Of a DNA stretch of 64,000 nucleotides, positions 59,043-64,000 are shown piece by piece (the stretch's first letter is position 1; every line of letters begins with the position of its first letter). The DNA lies in NCBI GenBank assembly GCA_911728455.2, contig OU452225.1:9026106-9090105 (forward strand), in the 5' to 3' direction. Under the pieces are notes generated by a model. It did not search any database. It was not told the origin of the DNA and saw only the letters and a program-made list of their open reading frames with translations. This stretch comes from Marthasterias glacialis. Its lineage: Eukaryota; Echinodermata; Asteroidea; Forcipulatida; Asteriidae. The position numbers and the translations under genes are program-made.

Positions 59043-60971
59043 TTAAACACGATGGAAGATCTTGAGGGAGTTCCTATCAGCCACGACTAGGTCACCTGTT
59101 GGAGTAAACGTCATGCCTGAAGGATTGTACAAGCCATGAGCTACACACCCAATGTGCTCTCCAGAGGCGTCGTAATGATGCACCCCGTTGGTACCTAAGT
59201 TACCGTCAAGTACTGAAACATACAAATCACCAGAATCATCGCAACATAAACCAACAGGTTCCACAAGTTCACCGTCGATGGCGGTGTTGGTATTGAACAC
59301 CTCGTTGCCCATAAAATCAAGGCACACCAATTTCTGCTCTTCGTCGTTTGATATGATCAGATGCTCTTTGCTGCTAATAGCAAGAGGACAAAAATTGCCG
59401 ATATCGGCATGAGGTATTGTTGAAATTATGGATCCATCAGTGTTATGAAGGGATATCACATTCCTTCCTAGGTCAACCACCGCTACACGATTCATCTTGT
59501 CCACAGAAATACCGTCAAGTTGACTCTCTGAGTGTTCCCCAACCTCACCCTGTGACGGCCTAAACTGCCGAATATACTTCAGTTCACTGTCATACACCTT
59601 AACATCCTTTCCGTCAGTAACCATAAGTAGATCATCAGAGGTGACTGCGGCACTCCAAGGATCTTGCAATTCTCCTTCAACCGTCTCACTTTGAACGCCT
59701 GTGGATTTCAAATTCCCCGTCGAGGTGAATGTTGATAATCGCTGGTGTTCTGTGTCTATTGTAACAATGTCACCATTGCTGAAACAGGCAACGTCCGCTA
59801 CATGTTTAAATTCCCCTTCATCCTCCCCTTCTTTACCAAACTCTGCTTTCAGCTCCCATTTCTCTTCTTCTAGTATGTCACCGAGATCTACATCATTGAC
59901 CATATCATGACCTTTGAACCCAACGAATGACTTGCTATGCTGCACTGATTGAAACTCAAGCTCCTTGTAGAATTCTAAGTTGTGCATGACCTTTGGCTTA
60001 AGGTCCAGCAGCTCAAAGTCATCAGCATGTTGCATCAAGTCATTGACTGAAGCAACAATCTGCTCTGCTCGGTTCATCTTACCGCGGTTGCTGCTCAGTA
60101 TGCTATCAAATTCCTCTCCTCTTTCTTGACCGATTTGAGTGACTCTGTCTTGAAGGAGGTGAGATGCATTTCTTATTTTAGCGATTTCCTCTTCCTCTGT
60201 AGCCACAATATCACGAAGAGCCCGGTCCACCATTAGCTGTAATCTATGCTGTGAGTGTTTGATAGAGTCCTCTATTTTTCGGAATTGTTTGCGACAGTCA
60301 TCAAACTTCTTGAAAGCTTCTTGAACATTTTGACGATGAGACCGAATGGAATCATTGATTTCGGAGAGATTATGGTCTGATGCCCGATGATCAAATGCAA
60401 CACACTTCATACATGCAAGTAAATCGCATGTATCGCAATAAAAACACAGTTCCTGTTCAGTGTGTTTTCTGCAACTCACAGCTTTTCGTTTTTCTTCTAC
60501 AAGTCGCTCCTTTGACGAACCGTCCAAGGGCAAGATTCTGTGACGCTTCGTAAATTTTAATTTCGCGTGGTTTACCAGACACTTGTTGCAAAATTTTGCA
60601 TCACAGTCTACACACTGTGAAACGGCGTCAAGATCTTCGTCACATCCCTCGCAGATTGCAGCAGAAGATTTTTTGTCCTTCAACCCTTCCTGATTATTGA
60701 CGTCATCGAGCAGCGAACTCAAGAAAAAACAGTTCAGAAGATCCGACAAACCTGTTTTCGGGATTGCCGTTTCCTTTCTACACACTGGGCAGGTGATTGT
60801 ACCAGTCTTCGGATCTTTTTTTTCAACAAGTTCCTCGAGGCACCTTAGGCAGAAGCTATGCAGACAGTCCAGAATTTTTGGATCTGTGAAGCGAGAAATG
60901 CAGATCGGACATTCGACGTGTACATGTCTGATCCTGCAAGCCGTTTCGGACGAGACCGCAGATTTGGCCAT
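59043..60971 (-). CDS. TRIM-NHL E3 ubiquitin ligase, copy 6
   Basis: 642 residues. The N-terminal third is the most divergent of the intact copies (starts MAKSAVSSETACRIRHVHVE; CRKETAIPKTG; SSAAICEGCDEDLDAV; an extra residue in KERLVEEKRKAVSC), yet all zinc ligands remain. The NHL half is nearly identical to copy 5. The upstream flank also differs: GTCAACGGTAACCGAAGAAA before the ATG, with the predicted acceptor CAAAG at 60992. This copy borders the non-array sequence and may be the array end. Confidence 0.92.
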   Translation of the reverse strand: MAKSAVSSETACRIRHVHVECPICISRFTDPKILDCLHSFCLRCLEELVEKKDPKTGTITCPVCRKETAIPKTGLSDLLNCFFLSSLLDDVNNQEGLKDKKSSAAICEGCDEDLDAVSQCVDCDAKFCNKCLVNHAKLKFTKRHRILPLDGSSKERLVEEKRKAVSCRKHTEQELCFYCDTCDLLACMKCVAFDHRASDHNLSEINDSIRSHRQNVQEAFKKFDDCRKQFRKIEDSIKHSQHRLQLMVDRALRDIVATEEEEIAKIRNASHLLQDRVTQIGQERGEEFDSILSSNRGKMNRAEQIVASVNDLMQHADDFELLDLKPKVMHNLEFYKELEFQSVQHSKSFVGFKGHDMVNDVDLGDILEEEKWELKAEFGKEGEDEGEFKHVADVACFSNGDIVTIDTEHQRLSTFTSTGNLKSTGVQSETVEGELQDPWSAAVTSDDLLMVTDGKDVKVYDSELKYIRQFRPSQGEVGEHSESQLDGISVDKMNRVAVVDLGRNVISLHNTDGSIISTIPHADIGNFCPLAISSKEHLIISNDEEQKLVCLDFMGNEVFNTNTAIDGELVEPVGLCCDDSGDLYVSVLDGNLGTNGVHHYDASGEHIGCVAHGLYNPSGMTFTPTGDLVVADRNSLKIFHRV

Positions 60972-60991
60972 TTTCTTCGGTTACCGTTGAC

Positions 60992-63049
60992 CTTTGAATA
61001 AAAAAAAATGGGGGAAACATTTTTACTTTTTACTCGTGAAGTATGTTAACTAAGTCTAGTTGAATTTATTAGAAGCGTTATCGTTTTTACATAAACACGC
61101 AATCCAGCTGGCCACAGTGGACTCCATCATGGTTGGCCGACAATCTCGTCCATAATAATGTAAAAGTGCACACAAAAGGGTGATATAGTCCAGTCTTTTT
61201 TGAGCATGGTATTCCCCAGTGTACATTTGTTGGCCCAATTCTCTTTCCGCTACACATGAATGACCTCCACCCCAAACTGAACACTTGTACTACTTTCCTT
61301 GCCAACCTTTCACTTTTTTTGCTGAGGAAAAATATTGATATAGTAGTTCTCAGCTGTCCTGTTCGCTCAACGCACTCAACACTGAATGTTGCCTCTTCAA
61401 AATATAAAAAAAAAAATAATTTCCTAAACCATACCAAGAAAAAAATTGCTGTCAATAATTGAATCATCGGTTGTATTTCTTCTTAACCACTTTTCGACCG
61501 TCATCGATCATAAAAATTCAATTTTTATTCTGTACATTACAACTTGTTTATTAGGCACCCTAATGTTTATTAGGGTTACATGCCCATATTTTGCTCCCGG
61601 GCATTGGGCTGATTTGGGGGCTAGATGTTTATTTAATTATGAAAAATTGGCGAATTCTTTAATAATTTTAGATAATTATGGCCATCCTCGATCCAGCAAA
61701 TCTAAAGTGACTTTGAACTATTTCCAGGTTGATTAGACTAAGTGATAGGTTACAAGCTCTAAATAAAAAGTTTAAGAATCCGAAGCTTTTGAGTAATAAA
61801 TTTAGATATAGTAAACTCTCTTACGCATCACAGATGGTTACACAGCGCTTAACAGCAAAAAAAAAAGTCAACTAAAGAAAACTGCAAACAAATTGGTCAT
61901 TGTTGGAAAAGGTGAGTTTTAAGAACCTTCTTAAAAACATCCATTTGACCCGAACTGAAATGAAATGCTGGTAAAAGGTTTGGCGTTATTCCTTAAAGCA
62001 TGAACGCATCGTTCCCACCAGCCATGACAGTTTATCATGCATGCAATGACTACAGATATAATAGAGCAACAGTTCGTAGACTAGCATTACCTGTATAATA
62101 CTACAGTCTCTTGCTAACGCCAAATTCTCACCCTCAATGCACACAGCGACGTTGTTCCTCCTTGCTAAAACTGTGGTAGTGATCCACGCAACGATTACAA
62201 CGCACTATTAGTGTCCAGTGACGCAAGCATTCGACGAATAATAAAATAATGTATTTCGTGTACCTTGGACCTCAACATTGTGCAATACAAAGAATGCGCA
62301 CATTGTCACTCATGGATTGTGGCATCGGTGTTACATGCACTAAAAGTTATGGTACACCATTTTGTTAAAATTGTGCGTGTTTGTAATAAACTATTATGGA
62401 AATGTGAACAGCGAAAAGGTTCATGGTTTGATTTGATTTGATATATGATTGGATTGGGTTGAATTGGATTGATCGGATGGATTGGATTTAACTAAGCTGA
62501 GAACATAATCCAAAATAGGTGTACTAGGCCTTCTCGAGTTGAAGAGGGAGTTTAATTATTATCTTTTCCGGATCAATGTAGTCGTGACCCCATTGTTGAC
62601 TTGAAGTTCAAAGAACGGGTGATGTGGCACAGCGTTGGTGGAAATGATGCTTTCGGGGAAGGGGGGGGGTGGTACTACAGCCGAATAATCGAATGGCAAC
62701 CATGTTTCGATAAAACGAGGAACGTTCATCCGGATTATTGTTTTAGTCTTCACCTTCAATTTTAAAAATTAATCAGACATAGTCAGGAAAAAAACACATT
62801 TTATTTGATGTACACTTTATTACTGATTGAATGGAGCTGAATTGTAGTACAATTTGTTATCACTTTTAAACACACTCATCACTCATTATCAAAGAGAGAC
62901 TCCACAGAACGTCTTCGACAATCCTTTAGCCACTCATTTTTTGTTTTACATATTTTATAGTTAGTCCTGAGTTAAGATCAAAGTTCATGACAACATCCTT
63001 CAACACTTTTCCCAGGTTCTTTTTGTTGTCACTGATGACAGGATTGTTA
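60992..63049. other. Spacer between TRIM copy 6 and the lipase gene
   Basis: No gene recognised. Parts match the A-type unit at lower similarity: 61275-61375 against 23815-23930, 62085-62175 against 25764-25870, and 62540-63070 against 37120-37600. This looks like the ancestral or oldest spacer of the array. Confidence 0.6.
62091..62170 (-). other. Predicted non-coding first exon of TRIM copy 6
   Basis: Donor AGTATTATACAG|GTAATG at 62091/62090, preceded by CGCTGTGTGCATTGAGGGTG, which corresponds to the conserved block above the other copies. The predicted intron is about 1.1 kb. Confidence 0.4.
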
Positions 63050-63706
63050 TTAATTCCTCCTCTTGAGCTTTATGTCTTGGTTAGACCTAAAACCTTGACG
63101 AATTTGTTTCCTTGGCTTAGGATGTCCTTTCTTCATACGAAATATCTCATTCTTGGACCCCTGTCTCCGAAACTTGTCTCTTTTGCGATAGTTCTTAAAG
63201 TTGCAGTATGGACTCTTCTTCAACGTCTTCAAGTAGTAACTTCCGTGAGAGACGGTGCTGTCAGCCTTGTACCCCATAGAAGAACACCCTCTGGAACCAC
63301 ACGACCGACACTTCCCAGCTCGAAAGTCGTCCAAAGTTTCACAGGGCACTGCGGGAAATCGGCAGTAGTCGTGCACGCTCTGGATGAAGTAGGCGTGCGA
63401 CCGGGCGTGGTTGCAGCCGAGCATCCACCACTTACAGCCGGGCTGGTCATGGCCGCCGTTCGGATAGAAATCTGCATGGCCGAGCTACACAAAAATGACA
63501 GAAATAGATTAAGCTTTTAGAACTGTTCACATAAGTTCACACTTTGTTTGCTGCAAATTGTTTTTGATTGGTGGGAAAATGGAATGCAAAAATAATGCCA
63601 TCAATGGTGGTGAGCAGTCACAAATGATTACAACTTTCAATAAACGATACAGAATGATTGTATTAAACTCTCAATAGGCCTACTTCTTGTTGTTGTTGTT
63701 GTTGTT

Positions 63707-63750
<44 letters not shown>

Positions 63751-63983
63751 TGGTGTTGTTGTTGTTTTGTTGTCGTTGTCGTTGTTTTGCTCTCGGGGAG
63801 CGGGTGGAGTAAAATGTTTATATGTAGATTTTTTGTTTCGTTTTACCTTTTGCTCAATGCCAGCTCCTCCTTCGATGAGTCTATTGGAGCTCGTATGTAT
63901 GACGTCAACGAATCTGGCATCTGTACGGTCCAATCGGCAGTCTGCATCTGCGTTTTCAAACCCAGGTCCCGCTGCGTCTAATC
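63050..63983 (-). CDS. Pancreatic-lipase-family lipase, last two exons (gene continues beyond the window)
   Basis: The exons are 63983-63847 and 63484-63050, joined in phase 0 (donor AAG|GTAAAA, acceptor GTGTAG). The first encodes LDAAGPGFENAD...RLDRTDARFVDVIHT and supplies the catalytic Asp motif of the family (GLDPAGP-like). The second has LGHADFYPNGGHDQPGC and LGCNHARSHAYF, where the His after CN is the expected catalytic His, then the cysteine-rich FRAGKCRSCGSRGCSSMGYKAD. The nucleophile Ser exon (GHSLGAH-type) must lie outside the window. Secreted lipases of this family hydrolyse triglycerides or phospholipids. Unusually, the protein ends soon after YYLKTLKKSPYC with a strongly basic tail of about 45 residues and no PLAT domain. 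The stop at 63050-63052 was used; no better internal donor was seen. Confidence 0.88.
63691..63790. repeat. GTT/GTC triplet microsatellite in the lipase intron
   Basis: GTT units pass into about 15 CGT/GTC units and back to GTT. It lies inside the intron 63485-63846. The ORF reading poly-Thr across it on the minus strand is an artefact, although its far end overlaps the real lipase exon. Confidence 0.95.
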
Positions 63984-64000
63984 CTGTAAACACAAATATA

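Noticed and set aside
63229-63492. Minus-strand ORF of 87 codons overlapping the lipase exon
   Set aside because: Wrong frame. The neighbouring frame gives the lipase motifs GHADFYPNGG and CNHARS.

Overview
The window is animal nuclear DNA, most likely from an echinoderm or a closely related marine deuterostome. It has AT-rich spacers, introns with GT..AG borders, a tRNA-derived SINE, many palindromic foldback elements and a tandem family of TRIM-type genes. I ran no database search; family names come from motifs visible in the translations.

Layout. (1) 846-6474, minus strand: a complete four-exon EXOSC3 (RNA exosome cap subunit Rrp40) gene. Its introns hold a 24-bp minisatellite, a SINE and several MITEs. 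(2) 6475-13700: no gene recognised; scattered MITEs and simple repeats. (3) 13708-60971, minus strand: a tandem array of intronless-CDS RING/B-box/coiled-coil/NHL (TRIM-NHL, TRIM56-like) genes. Five are intact (32448-34376, 39504-41435, 47217-49157, 53219-55147, 59043-60971). One is broken by a 4-nt frameshift (14255-16193). There is also a decayed 3' fragment (13708-13857) and a 15-bp terminal stub (32171-32185). Each gene sits on a repeated spacer that seems to contain a shared non-coding first exon. (4) 16396-23282: a nested mobile-element assembly upstream of the broken TRIM copy. A MITE of about 430 bp was split by a 164-bp foldback and by a 6.3-kb element, and the 6.3-kb element carries a spliced gene of unknown function with a SAM-like start. 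(5) 63050-63983, minus strand: the last two exons of a pancreatic-lipase-family gene that continues past the window edge.

The spacers fall into an A type (25706-32185 and 34443-39503) and a B type (41449-47216, 49171-53218, 55161-59042). The spacer above the last TRIM gene (60992-63049) is a diverged relative of the A type. Comparing paralogous spacers gives filled and empty sites for several MITEs, so insertion boundaries can be read directly. The array looks like a recently expanding immune-type ubiquitin-ligase family: mosaic 3' ends, signs of gene conversion, and amino-acid changes concentrated at one loop position of the NHL propeller.
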